Positions 31,923 to 42,700 of a stretch of 64,000 nucleotides of DNA are shown here, in pieces. Below the pieces are notes generated by a model. It had not been told where the DNA came from, did no database searches, and saw only the letters and a list, made by a program, of their open reading frames with translations. The stretch covers positions 7,373,175 through 7,437,174 of the forward strand of contig NC_134032.1 of assembly GCF_964204645.1 (NCBI RefSeq), given 5' to 3'. Numbering within the stretch: position 1 is the stretch's first letter; each line of letters begins with the position of its first letter. Source of the DNA: Tubulanus polymorphus (taxonomy: Eukaryota > Nemertea > Palaeonemertea > Tubulaniformes > Tubulanidae). The position numbers and the translations under genes were made by a program.

Positions 31923-32150
31923 ATAGTTTTTTTTGCCCTTGAGTGCTGGAGAATTGCCTTACATAGCAACTAAAGATAATCAGGGTATTTATAACCGTCG
32001 AGGGTATATGTCATGTATATCAATTATTGTGTTTGACCACCAATAGAGGGCGGTGCATGTAAACGTCATAGTTTCTTAGCCCGTCAGTGCTGGAGAGTAA
32101 ACATCCATAACAAAAGATAATCATGGGATTTATAGACTTCGAGGGTCTGT
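31923..32150. repeat. Degenerate tandem duplication, period 145 bp
   Basis: ATAGTTT..GCCC-T-AGTGCTGGAGA, AAAAGATAATCA(T/G)GG and TTTATA(A/G)(C)CCGTCGAGGGT occur at 31923 and 32068. The second copy is shorter and diverged. Confidence 0.7.
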
Positions 32151-33124
32151 CAGTGATTTTTGGTATAGCTGTTAAATGCGTTTAATGGGATGAGATGTTG
32201 TTTCCTATTTACAGTTGGCACATTATCAAAACAACTCACATTCAAAATGTCAATCAATTACGTCGTGTAAAAAATGCAGCTTCTTTCATCGCGATAATAT
32301 CTTTTTGTTCGTAATACCCATTTATTGTTCTACACCTGACTAGTATATATTCCGCGTATTAGAAACACGTGACAAAAATGATAAACTCCATTCGCAGAGG
32401 TTCCTTTTGGTCATTGAAACAAAATGCCTTTTATATATTTCATTTTTTGTGCGGGTTAGTAATTCGTCGAAAAAAGAAAGCTCGGAATGGCAATACCGAT
32501 TGCTACGATTAGAAAGATAAGATAATTGTAATGGCCCCTAATTTATGTTCCCAAAATCGCGGCGGCATTTTTCAGAAATAAAACATTGACCCGGAGTAGG
32601 GAAAAATTTCTCGATTTTTTCTTTGGCGAATAAATCTACTTTAATTGTTATTCAAGAAAACCGAAATGTCCAGGTTTAAGAATCTGACATAACACAGGGA
32701 TTTTCCATTCCCCATCCTCATTTTCAAAGTATTGCCTCAATGTCCAAGACTTGTTTGATCACATGCCCTTAATCTGCCCTTAAATGCCTTCAGTATCCAA
32801 ATTGTAAAAAAAAACTTTTAAAACGTACCACCTAGCAGATTAAAAAGTCGACAGAATGATGCATACAGCTGCTGTGGTACACTTCACCCAGAGCAAAATT
32901 TTCCTGCACAGATCGATCAGTTAAACTTTCGTTTGTGTCGTTTGAGGGAGTCCCCAAAAATGAGGACGGAAAACCCCCGAATGACGTCATCAGCAATATA
33001 CGCAATGTGAATACAATCGAGCTAAGTTGACATGGACATATAAACTAGATATCTAATTTATACATCCGCGGTTAGAGTTAACTCAGAAGTCAGGAACCAG
33101 TTCCATAGTTGGAAGGGTTAAGTT

Positions 33125-33209
33125 ACAGTGTTGTGAGTTAAGAGTTAACTCTGAGTAGAAATCGGTTAATCTCCTATGTAATAACTCAAATCTTAACTCA
33201 CAACACTGT
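33125..33209 (-). repeat. 19-bp perfect inverted repeat in the predicted 3'UTR of gene B
   Basis: ACAGTGTTGTGAGTTAAGA at 33125-33143 and its exact reverse complement at 33191-33209, separated by 47 nt. It starts 26 nt after the gene B stop in transcription order. The arms belong to a dispersed family (ACTCACAACTGTGGAACTGG near 40411 and ACTCACAGCTGTGGGACCAG near 37422), so a MITE probably supplies this hairpin. Confidence 0.85.
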
Positions 33210-33234
33210 GGAAGTGAGTCCAAGCATCGAGTGC

Positions 33235-33918
33235 TCATTGATGGTTCAATAACCAACAGATGAACACAGTATAGGCGATGCAAAGAGCGGAGGCTGTTAG
33301 GAATCTAGCGGCGCTAGTGTACCGGTTTATAGGTACGTTAAACACCCGCGCAGGGCACTCCGACTTCCACCATTTATCAACCATCGCTTTCAGCTGGCCG
33401 TTAGTCTGTAGCTTCAACAGCGCCCGGTCGAATTTCGCCGTCCAGTTAGACTTTTTCTGAAACGCCAGCGCCAGCGAATCGTTCGACAGGTGATCGATGA
33501 CAACGAGATCGCACGGCTTCTGTCCGACCCAATAATGCGCGAAGTTGTACTCCAAGAACAGCGCGTAGTTGCCCTTCTCGCTACGGACTCTTCTCACCCC
33601 ATCTTCGACCGTCGATACTAGCGGCATATATTGACTACGATCCAGCGCCGTTTGCATCGTTTTAGTTTTTTCGTTTAACTTTTGGATCAACGGATCTTTC
33701 GAGTTCTGGAAGAACTCATCGGCCGATCCGCGCAGGACAAGACCGGGCACAACCTTCGTGAAGTTCACGTCGCGCCATGATGTAATCGGCGGACCGCGTT
33801 TCATGTCGTTGTGGTACATCATCAACACGATTCCGCCGTTCAAATATGGCCGTCCGAAACTGATCGCTTTTTCGTATTTGGCGTTCTTGAAGAAAGCGGC
33901 AGCAGCGACATCTGACGT
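33235..33918 (-). CDS. Gene B S1-linker-S2-tail exon (684 nt), uninterrupted
   Basis: Acceptor TCTCGTTGTAG|ACGTCAGATGTC, then TSDVAAAAFF. It continues open through the end of S1, linker, S2 and hydrophobic tail to TGA at 33235-33237. The A intron inside S2 is absent here. One exon spanning the pore position makes loss of the pore certain at the gene level. Possible N-glycans at NFT, NDS and NWT. Confidence 0.92.
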   Translation of the reverse strand, partial: TSDVAAAAFFKNAKYEKAISFGRPYLNGGIVLMMYHNDMKRGPPITSWRDVNFTKVVPGLVLRGSADEFFQNSKDPLIQKLNEKTKTMQTALDRSQYMPLVSTVEDGVRRVRSEKGNYALFLEYNFAHYWVGQKPCDLVVIDHLSNDSLALAFQKKSNWTAKFDRALLKLQTNGQLKAMVDKWWKSECPARVFNVPINRYTSAARFLTASALCIAYTVFICWLLNHQ

Positions 33919-36669
33919 CTACAACGAGAAATATAGATGAATACAAGTGTTAGAGAGCATTAAACGAATATATGATAATTACGATAATGTGTGAAATTTG
34001 CCACGGGCAATCTGATTGGTGCTTGCGCACCCGGTCTAGTGTGGCTGGGTTTCGTGACTGCTGAGTATAGCGATGCCATCAGGTTTCGAATCCGCACCGG
34101 GGTTTTTTTTTTGTTATGTTTTTGTTAAGCCCTAATCATCAATTTGCGATGCTATCGTATATCTTGCATTTCTTATCTTGCATTATAAAGGCTGTACAAT
34201 CACTATAATCGTTGAGGTCCTTTGGGGGAAAAGTTTAAGCAGTAATCATGCATGAATAACTCAGCAGGAGTTTTTAGTAAAGTTGGACAATATGAATTTC
34301 GATGTACCGTACCCAAAAACAAACAGATAGATAGACATGGACAATCTTTTATGATCTTAACCCCTTATAGTTATTTTCAAATCTCGAAGTATGAAATTAA
34401 GAAGTCAACACAAATAAACCCCAATCAGTCGCTTGTCGGTTCAGGCTGGATTGAAGAGAAATTTCCAATTATGTATTTCGATTTAAACAACAAATTCTGT
34501 AAATTCGACCGGCCACCCGAGTTTGTCTGTACTTCGATTTTCGGTTTCAAAATCAAACCCCTGTTCAGTTCCAGGTGTGACTGGTGGGTTTGTAAGGAAC
34601 ACGAGAAATATGTATTAAATCAGATTAAATCAACCAAATGAATAGTATAGCGACGATCGTGAACTTGACTATATCGAGATAATAAAACACAACACATTGG
34701 AAACGAATGTCAGACACATTACTTCGGATACTTTCTCCGCAGAGCACCGAATGCAACTACTGGTTACCTTATCGACTAATTCGCGGACCATCCCGTTCCA
34801 ATCCCCGCGTGTATCCTGATGTCCGTAATTCCCGTCATATGCCTCCACGAACTCGACGTAAGTGTTGACTTCCGGGTCGGCGGCCAGTCGTTTAACCAGA
34901 TCGAGGAGAAAGCCTTCGAATCGAGCGTTGCCGAATTGCCGAAAGTCCTTGATCATCATGAACGGTTGGACTCCCTGTTGAAATACAAAATCCCAGTTGC
35001 AGCATATAATTTTAAGAAAATCAACTATAAGGAACACGGTTAAGATTATCATCATGAATGCATTGCCAAACCAAACCCAGTATTTACGAGAATGAATAAT
35101 AGTTTTCATACAATTGAATATTTGAAAATACATGTATTTGTAAGATTTTTTTAGACACAAATTGAAAAAGATGACTTCGCAAATGCAATTTTGTTTTTTT
35201 TAGTATCATCTTCTCAATAATCATTAAGAATAACGTCATTACATTAAAACACTTCAAATACAATTCGTCTGAATATACACGCAAGAACCGCCCTCTTATT
35301 TGGAAATTGATTGAATATATAGGATCTTAGCGGACACAGCAGATCTTTCAAAACGAACAATATTGAAAAGCGACAAAAATTGCGACGAAACGGGATGTCC
35401 TGAATTGAGAGAAAAACGAATGCCAGAGATGCACGATAGGCACCAGTACCCTTTTATACCAATGAAGTTTATAGGGAGGCCTTGTTTATTGCAGTTGTTA
35501 TAACCAGTCTTTTTTCAACTGCATATTATTTGCGACGAAGTGTCACCGGCATCATTGTAAGATGCGTCTAGTCTATTGAAAAGGTTATAACGTTTGAGGA
35601 CTAGTAAAGATCTATTCTTATGACATTGAAATGGATCCACATACCCCTAAAAACATGAAATAACTATAATATATTAACTAACACCCAGCGAACATTTCTT
35701 CAAATCTATCATTCCTAATTCTAGGGTGGGGTGATTGCTTTCTACCGTAGCTGCGCACAAAAGATACTAACAGTTTTTGTAGTGAAAACCAAAACCACTG
35801 CTCAAGAAGAAGAAATAGCCTAAACATCGAAAACCATGCGACATAGAGATACATTTTAAAACAGGTTTCGTAGACTGGAGGAATTTTCGTAGCGATGGAA
35901 GGACACTTTGCAAAACTACGAACGCCGCTCGTATCGCTCGTGTGCAATAGGACATCAACTACTGCGGCAATAGAGGATTCCACGACGGTTTTGCAAAATG
36001 GATTTAGTGAGGAGTGGAATGATGAGGAAATGTGACGATGACAATAACGATGATAACATCTTCAACACTATGATAACATTCAATACAATATGTGACCTCA
36101 AGACAACTATATAGGCCAATACTAGACCAAGCTCACAGACGAACACTTAGCTTCCACTTAACACACCGCGGTCCAGTTACACAGTCGTGACTGAAGTCCA
36201 AATATGGTCTGAACTCATAAGCCTGGTCAAAGGTTGTTAGATTGGCTATAGAACCAAAATGAGCTGAGATTGGTCTTAAGTTGTCGGATTGGTTATACAG
36301 CCAAAATGAGCTCAGACTGGTCTCGAGATTGGTTTTAGAACCAAAATACGGTTTTTACACCTTAGTCAAGCTAAGTTTTGTGACTTATATATCACAGAGG
36401 GAATCGGTGAAAATTAGAAGCTTGTGTAAGTCGAAACTAATCATATGCTTCTCTGGCTAAACCGACAAGGAAATCCTCCTCAAACACGAGCCATTATTGT
36501 ATCAGATTAAAGTTCACGACATAATGTAGGCCTGAATGTTCATCATTTGATGTTTTCTAAGGTTGCCCAAGGTCACATGGGGACCGATTGAAAAATTTAC
36601 TTACCGAAGATAAAGTCGTCACCTTAAGCGATTTTTTCTTTTCCATTTCGTACTGCCCAAAAACTACAT
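33235..36669 (-). CDS. Gene B: pore-less ionotropic glutamate receptor-like binding protein, three exons found
   Basis: Exons 36605-36669, 34768-34974 and 33235-33918 join in frame (2 + 954 nt) to about 317 residues. Order: KVTTLSS strand; S1 from GVQPFMMIKD through FGNARFEGFLLDLV, NYGHQDTRGDWNGMVREL and DVAAAAFFKNAKYEKAISF to PYLNGGIVLMMY; linker HNDMKRGP; S2 from PITSWRDV through GSADEFFQNSK, LFLEYNFAHYW and GQLKAMVDKWW; hydrophobic tail FLTASALCIAYTVFICWLLNHQ. No pore helices lie between S1 and S2, and that junction is inside one exon. The arginine that binds the ligand alpha-carboxylate in glutamate receptors is Tyr here (AKYEKA), so the ligand may not be glutamate. The S2 Glu and the Cys pair (QKPC, SEC) remain. 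Lies upstream of paralog A on the same strand. 5' exons unknown. Confidence 0.87.
34029..34112 (+). repeat. tRNA-derived SINE head or tRNA pseudogene in gene B intron
   Basis: CCCGGT and ACCGGGG can pair as an acceptor-like stem. AGGTTTCGAATCC resembles a pol III B box with one inserted T, and a run of ten T follows. The anticodon arm pairs poorly. This is more likely a SINE head than a functional tRNA. Confidence 0.4.
34366..34641 (+). repeat. Dispersed repeat, copy 1 (mate at 55105-55412)
   Basis: Shares with 55105-55412, in the same orientation, CCCAATCAGTCG(C/T)TTG(T/C)(C/T)GGTTCAGGCTG, TTTCCCAATTAT-type, TCGATTTAAACAA and TTTC(A)AAATCAAACCCC phrases. Both copies keep a forward open frame reading FPI(M/I)YFDLN...PLF.SR...WVC(K/E). 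This may be coincidence or a relic of a coding element. It lies in the gene B intron. Confidence 0.65.
34768..34974 (-). CDS. Gene B S1 exon (207 nt, 69 codons)
   Basis: Acceptor TTCAACAG|GGAGTC and donor AAG|GTAACC, phase 0 on both sides like the paralogous A exon. Conserved S1 motifs are QPFMMIKD, NARFEGFLLDLV, YGHQD and WNGMVREL. Confidence 0.9.
36215..36350. repeat. GTTGTTAGATTGGCTATAGAACC dispersed repeat cluster
   Basis: Three degenerate modules (AGATTGGCTATAGAACCAAAA, CGGATTGGTTATACAGCC, GAGATTGGTTTTAGAACC) separated by ATGAGCT(C/G)AGA(C/T)TGGTCT. Confidence 0.75.
36605..36669 (-). CDS. Gene B exon 1 of those found (65 nt, N-flank of S1)
   Basis: Acceptor CTTTTTACAG and donor TCG|GTAAGT. 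After two bases it encodes VVFGQYEMEKKKSLKVTTLS plus Ser. Same length and phases as the gene A exon 23643-23707. A KKK run and KVTT are conserved between the two. About 84 nt upstream of the acceptor lies a (CA)n tract. Confidence 0.78.
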
Positions 36670-36752
36670 CTGTAAAAAGATTGCGCACCTTTCAGTGTCT
36701 CCTCATACAAAAGGTGGCGCGTTGGTATAGACAACAAAAAGTGTACTAGCGA

Positions 36753-36771
36753 GTGTGTGTGTGTGTGTGTG
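36753..36771. repeat. (GT)n microsatellite, (CA)n on the gene B strand
   Basis: About nine GT units, 84 nt upstream of the acceptor of gene B exon 36605-36669. Intronic CA repeats near splice sites are known hnRNP L targets in animals. Any role here is inference. Confidence 0.9.
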
Positions 36772-37440
36772 CATATGTTAGGTGTGCACGTAAGCGCCAT
36801 CTGTAGGAAGACTAAAATACAATTGCCGCGTGAACAGTGTCGACACTTAGCGACAATGTGCCGGAACATCTAAACATTGATGACATTCATGGATTGGTGC
36901 TTTACGGCATCGAGGATACATAGCGTGATTGGAAAACTATTTACAAAAACAAAAAACAAAACGAAAAAAGCATGCCCGCGGATAATAGAATCATCCAGTT
37001 AGATTTTGCGAGAATGTTATTTTTTCGTATCCACATTTCTAGCGTCTCGTTCAATAGAGGCACGGGGTACTTTACCGGGGACGGAGCATTTTTCAGTTAC
37101 TACAGGAAAAGCCTTTTACGTGTAAACAGCAATAAGACAACAGCTAGCATGCTCGAATTCATACTTTGTGACAAAATTAAATTTATAACGAAAACATTAT
37201 CAAATTATTTTGTAAAAAAACCGGAAAAGAAAAGGACGGCAAGTAAGACGTTTTCAACTTTAAAAGTATGATGTGGACTAGAGTCACCCATCCCTACCAT
37301 ACAAATGTCATTTAACACCAGGTATTTTCGGAGACAGAAATTCAGGGCCAAAGGCATTTCAGGTTTCAATGATTCTGAAAACCCTGAAAGTAAACTATTT
37401 TCAACCCAAGAGTTAAACCTTACTCACAGCTGTGGGACCA

Positions 37441-37580
37441 GGGGCTGGTTGCATAGTCATGGCTTAGACTTAAGACTAGTCTAAGACCAACTTATTTCTA
37501 TAGCAAATCTAACAATTAAAGACCGGTCTTATGATTTAAGACCACTTTTGGACTTAAGTCATGACTGTGCAGCTGGCCCC
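37441..37580. mobile_element. Intact-looking 140-bp MITE, TIR GGGGCTGGTTGCATAGTCATG
   Basis: The left end, GGGGCTGGTTGCATAGTCAT, and the reverse complement of the right end, GGGGCCAGCTGCACAGTCAT, align for about 30 bp. The interior has CTTAAGACTAGTCTAAGACC and AATCTAACAATTAAAGACC. This is the probable parent of the many AGACTGGTCTTAAGTTGTTAGATTGG fragments across the window. Confidence 0.75.
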
Positions 37581-39272
37581 AGAGCTATTACACTTTGTCT
37601 AAGAACTTATTTTGTCTAGCACTTAGTTAAACCTAACCCCTGATAAACCAGCATACTCTCCATAGCAAAAAAATACTAACTCACCACTGCGGGTGCCATA
37701 ACGGTGGTTAAATGGATATTTGTGATCAATTTGTGGCCAGCAGGGGACGCCCGCTACAACCTCCTACCTGTCCCACACGATCGCGATGAGACACTCTGGT
37801 TCAGGTGCGGATGCAGGGCCATACAGTGACTACAGCACAGTGAAAAAAGGGCACCAACTTTGAAAAGGGCCAGTATTAATGCCCAGCGAGCGAGTTTGAG
37901 TTTGGGTGCCATTCATTGGTATCATGCCACTAAATTTGTCTTCACATTCAATTCGCTTTAAGCCTTTTTTAGATTTTTGGTCGAAATTTGCCCTTTTTCG
38001 ATTAAATATATAGAGCGTCAATAATTTATTTTTTAGAATAGTGCCCTTTTGAGTAAAAAAATGCCTTAGATTGCCTTTTATGATTTTGGGCAATTTATTT
38101 CATTCACATTTTGCTTTAGGCCTAGTACAGAAAGGCAATTATTCTTTTATGACGCACAAATTGTGTGCCCTTTTATTTACTTTTTTCCCGCAACATAAAT
38201 TTTTCAAGGGCATTTGAAAACTGCGACTACCGCACGTGCTGCATGTGCGATAGATCCGCGCCTGGGTATTGCGAGATAGTCCCTGTTATAACCGCCGTGC
38301 GCGTTACAGGCTGGCAATAATAACATGACCTTCGCTCTTAATCGATCAAGGACACGAGAATTGCTACGCGACAACTGATCGATACCGGTATGATCCGTTA
38401 ACCAGCATCACCAAGAAGATCTTACGGTATATCGTGTTGCGTTAATTGCCTAGTAAGAACTACAGCTTACCGCAGATGATGTGCAGTATAAAAGGGCAAT
38501 CATCACTCCGACATGGCAGTAGCTCTGAACCAGGAGCAGTGAAGAACTCGAATTGTTGAAACTTGCTTTTCCTATAAGCAATCATCTCTCTTAATTAACC
38601 GATTTGGTTGCTCCTTTTTGTCAGAAATTTGTGAGCTCCTTTTTTGTAAGAGATTAGTGTGCTCCTTTTTGTGTGAACATGTAACTATATTCATATCCGT
38701 GGCAACAATCAACAATTTACTAAAAGTGCATTCTTCAAACTGAACATTTACATTGCCATATCTAGTAACATATTGAAAAACACAATAATTTTGAGCTATA
38801 AATAAGTGGATTCAATCGGTGGCCAGCATGTAGATTACATCTTTAGCAAGGAGTATTTTTATCTGGAACTGCGGATTGTGTTTTTATGTTTAAATATTGT
38901 AATCAATATTTTGCCAGGTCATTTGTAGCTAAGAAAACATATTTGTAGATTTTTCCTATGTCCATTAATGGATCTAACCCTTAGTCTTTGTCACTTTTAC
39001 CCGGATACCGTTTTGGCAGCTCAAGTAGGCTGTCTTGTTTATTGAGTATTTTGTCTGCCTAGCGAACTGGCTCTATTTTTGAATAAGTGATGTAATAGCA
39101 ATATAAACAACTCTCAACTCACCTGCCCTCGCAACTAGTTTAGCTCTCATCAGGTAATTAGTGTCTTAATATGTCATTAAGATTTGGATGAACCAATCGC
39201 TAGAAGTTTTGGTCACTAATTTCTTGATGGGAGTGTCTTAATCAACTTGGTTTTTGGCAGCACAGATTTGAT
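37581..39272. other. No recognisable gene
   Basis: Contains three spaced GCTCCTTTTTTGT boxes at about 38610-38672, about 30 nt apart. The 87-residue minus frame at 37830-38093 has no recognisable features. Confidence 0.4.
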
Positions 39273-39747
39273 CACTCTGTGCCTGCTATCCAACTGATTA
39301 AGACGTAAAATAAACTGGTATTAACACATAAATTCAATCGTTTGAATTTTCAGGTGAGTTACATCTATTTTTCATAGTTAAATCTTATATATGTTTTGGC
39401 ATAAATGTGTACCTAGGCTTAGCTGAGAAATCAGACCTTTATGTAACACGTACATTTGGTACTGAGAGTCAATTTTTATAGATTAGGTATTTAATCTAAA
39501 ATGACGGCTAATGATTATTTGTTTGTAGAAATAGGCCTTTGTATTAAGTATGTAGTTAAAGAAAAGTCATTGTAGGACAATCTCAGTTACGATCTGATGA
39601 AGTATGAGTAATCAAGTAGTATAATATTCGATTCTATTCTGTGTATACTGTAACTAATTATCATAACACTCTGTGCCTGCTATCCAACTGATTAAGACGT
39701 AAAATAAACTGGTATTAACACATAAATTCAATCGTTTGAATTTTCAG
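39273..39747 (+). repeat. Two 81-bp direct repeats, 394 bp apart
   Basis: 39273-39353 and 39667-39747 are identical over 81 bp, from CACTCTGTGCCTGCTATCC to CGTTTGAATTTTCAG. The first copy is followed at once by GTGAGTT, producing a TTTTCAG|GTGAGT juxtaposed acceptor-donor; the second is followed by TTTTTG. Confidence 0.9.
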
Positions 39748-42700
39748 TTTTTGTAAAATTGGCAACGCGCAAAAAGTCCGTTGCTAAACATCGAATTCAT
39801 TGCGTTCCATCATACATGTAACTCGTATTATCTATGTAATACCATCCGTATTATCTATGTAATATTACCATGTAAATCACTTTGTACATTTGATAAATCA
39901 ATTTATAGATAACATAAACAGTAAAAGGAAAATGCGATTTGTATTGATATTTGAGTGTCCTAAATGTACATCTCTTCGACGAGGAATCTTTTTAAAATTG
40001 AAGAGTCCGCTAATTATCCGTAAGAGATCGGTCATGCTACGTATTAAGGTATACGCTAGGCTCTATACGCCATTTTAGTGGAATCCACGATTACCACAGT
40101 ATTATAGTTGGTATCTCCGAATTGCTAGTGCGAAGCGATGTGTCGGGGACATAAATTAAATTTTTAAAGTAAATTTTGAATGAAAGATTAGTCTCATTTT
40201 CATGCATTCTGAGCATTTTCAGCCCCACTTTCGATGTAGCCATCCTGTCCCATCACTACTCGGGAATAATACGGAAGGAGTTTTCCTAAGGGGGAGCTCT
40301 AGCACGAAAAGCACGTGCGCCTTCCATTAATAATAATGCAACCATTCAATTGATTACCAACTGTGCACAATATTAGGGGTAACTGAATTCTGAATTCGTA
40401 GCTATACCTCTAACTCACAACTGTGGAACTGGATTCCGGTAGAATAAATCATGGTATATGAATATGTATTTTTAGGTAATTTGTGCAAGTAGCTTCATCG
40501 GAAGTGTGAGATAAGTCGATGCAGAAACAACAGTAGGCATTTTATAGGGAGAGTGACATTAATAAGAAAATACAAAGTGAGCAGGGTATTTACAAATCAT
40601 TTAACGAGTGACTACTGAATATGAATAATTAACAACCCGATGAAGCTACTATACACTTTTAGTACATTCGACAAGATCAAGATAACCTTCAAAGTACTAT
40701 TTGTGCCTTTTGCGTTAACTGGTTTGATCACCTGAGCTCCTCCGAAACTCTGATCTCCTGACTAGATTTGGACAAGGGGACATGGACATATTGTCAAATT
40801 TAAATTTGGTAATGCTAAGACAAAATTTGGTCAATTTATAGTCCTATATCACGTTATTGTAAGCGCAGGTCTCACGCAATTAAAGTTTCTGTAGTTATTT
40901 AAGTAGTAGGCGAGCTAAGACTGATTTCGGGCTGTGTTTTCAGACAGAGCTAAATGGTGGCGTCCTCGTACGTACACAAACGAACTAAAACTGGTCGTTT
41001 CTGTGGACAGATACAAAGCAACCTTGTAATTATTGATCGGCTGCCAACGCACAGCGTCGATATTAAAATTAGTTGTAATCTGCTCCGTGGACCGTTTTCA
41101 GAAACAAGGTAACAAGGCGATTCAAATAATTGTTTATTTATCATAACGTTTTTCACGCTGAAAGATGTTGACCTTGTGATTGGTGGTTTTAAACTGGGGC
41201 CAGTTTGTTCGCTAACAACTTGTTCTGAGCCTAGTTTTGGCTCTAGAACCAATCTAGCAACTTATGAGCAGTCTATAACCAATCTATTAACTTAAGACCA
41301 GTCTTAAGACCACTTTTGGACTTGATTGTCATTTAGTCAACTATCAATGGTAATCTCTTTTTAGTGTGCAACTGAAACAAAGTACAAACTGCCTCGAATC
41401 TTAATGGTCTAACATCTTAAATATTGGTCTCATTTAAGTAGGGAGCTAGATTTTTTTTCCAACCCAATGAATCGTCATTAACATTATATTGAGTCGCTAC
41501 AATAACAACCCCCTCCCCCTCAGAGATGATGTAAAATCCGCATCACTACTAAAGACATTGTTACCTAGCAACCGCACACGGCTGAGCACACCAGATTACT
41601 TTACGCAATGTCGACCTCGGAAATGTTGCATTTTTGTTTTTTGATCATTCACTTGCGAAATGCGTTCGGTGTAGTAGTGAAAATTGTACGAGTGAACTGT
41701 TGCTTCAAAGCAGCCATTCATTTGAGTTTTAATCAAATTTTTGACGCCGTTATAGTAACGGTAATGTTTATTTTTGATTGATAACTACTATTCGTTATTT
41801 AAGGGGTACTGTTGTGCAGTACGTCACCAATATTGCCATTTCAGGATAATAACTATAGAATGTGATTTTCAATGCGAATTTTTCATTTTCTGATCAAATA
41901 TATTTCATGGTTCATAATTTCTATTGTATGAATTTTTGATGGATTGCAGGTTTGATGTATGGTGCCCTATGTCATCAATATTGGGCTAGCCCGGTTAGCC
42001 TGGTTGCCAGTCAATACAATCTAATCGTCGATATACTCAAATTCAGAATATATTTTAATCCTCATTGTCGATTAGGAAATATATACTATTCTACTTCAAG
42101 GCGTCAAAAAGCTTTCGGGTTAATTTGCTTGTTAACATCTATACTGTTCATTGATCAATTTTGTATGAGATTTGAATATGTGAAGATAAATCATATATTA
42201 ATTGAATTCTTGTCATATCAAATACTATTACAAAGCCTAAACAGTATTACCACGATGCCATGGCGCTACGAAAAAGGATAGCTTTCCAGCAAACAAAATA
42301 CAGTAAAAGTCGTATATTGTGACCGCTATTGGGTCCAGTGAAAATATGGCGTCAAAACGAATTTGTTCTAAAAAATGGTGGCGTTAAGAGAACAGTGGCA
42401 TTAAGAAAGGATGGCGATATAACGAACTTATATTCCCTATAGCTATTCTCTATAAATCCGAATTCCTCAATTGAACTAGAAATACAACCCTTTACGCTAC
42501 GCTGTCATTATGGTGATATTTCTTTTTTCAGATAGGCGATCTCAATGAATACTACGCAATTCAGTTGACGACATTATTTCGGTCAATGATAACTGGGGAA
42601 ACAGTGGCGAATGTGTACTGATGTAAGGCCTAGGCCTACGCGGCATTCCTGGTGATAGCGAGTTATTTTTTAGTTAGATAGAGGATAAATGCTATTTCGT

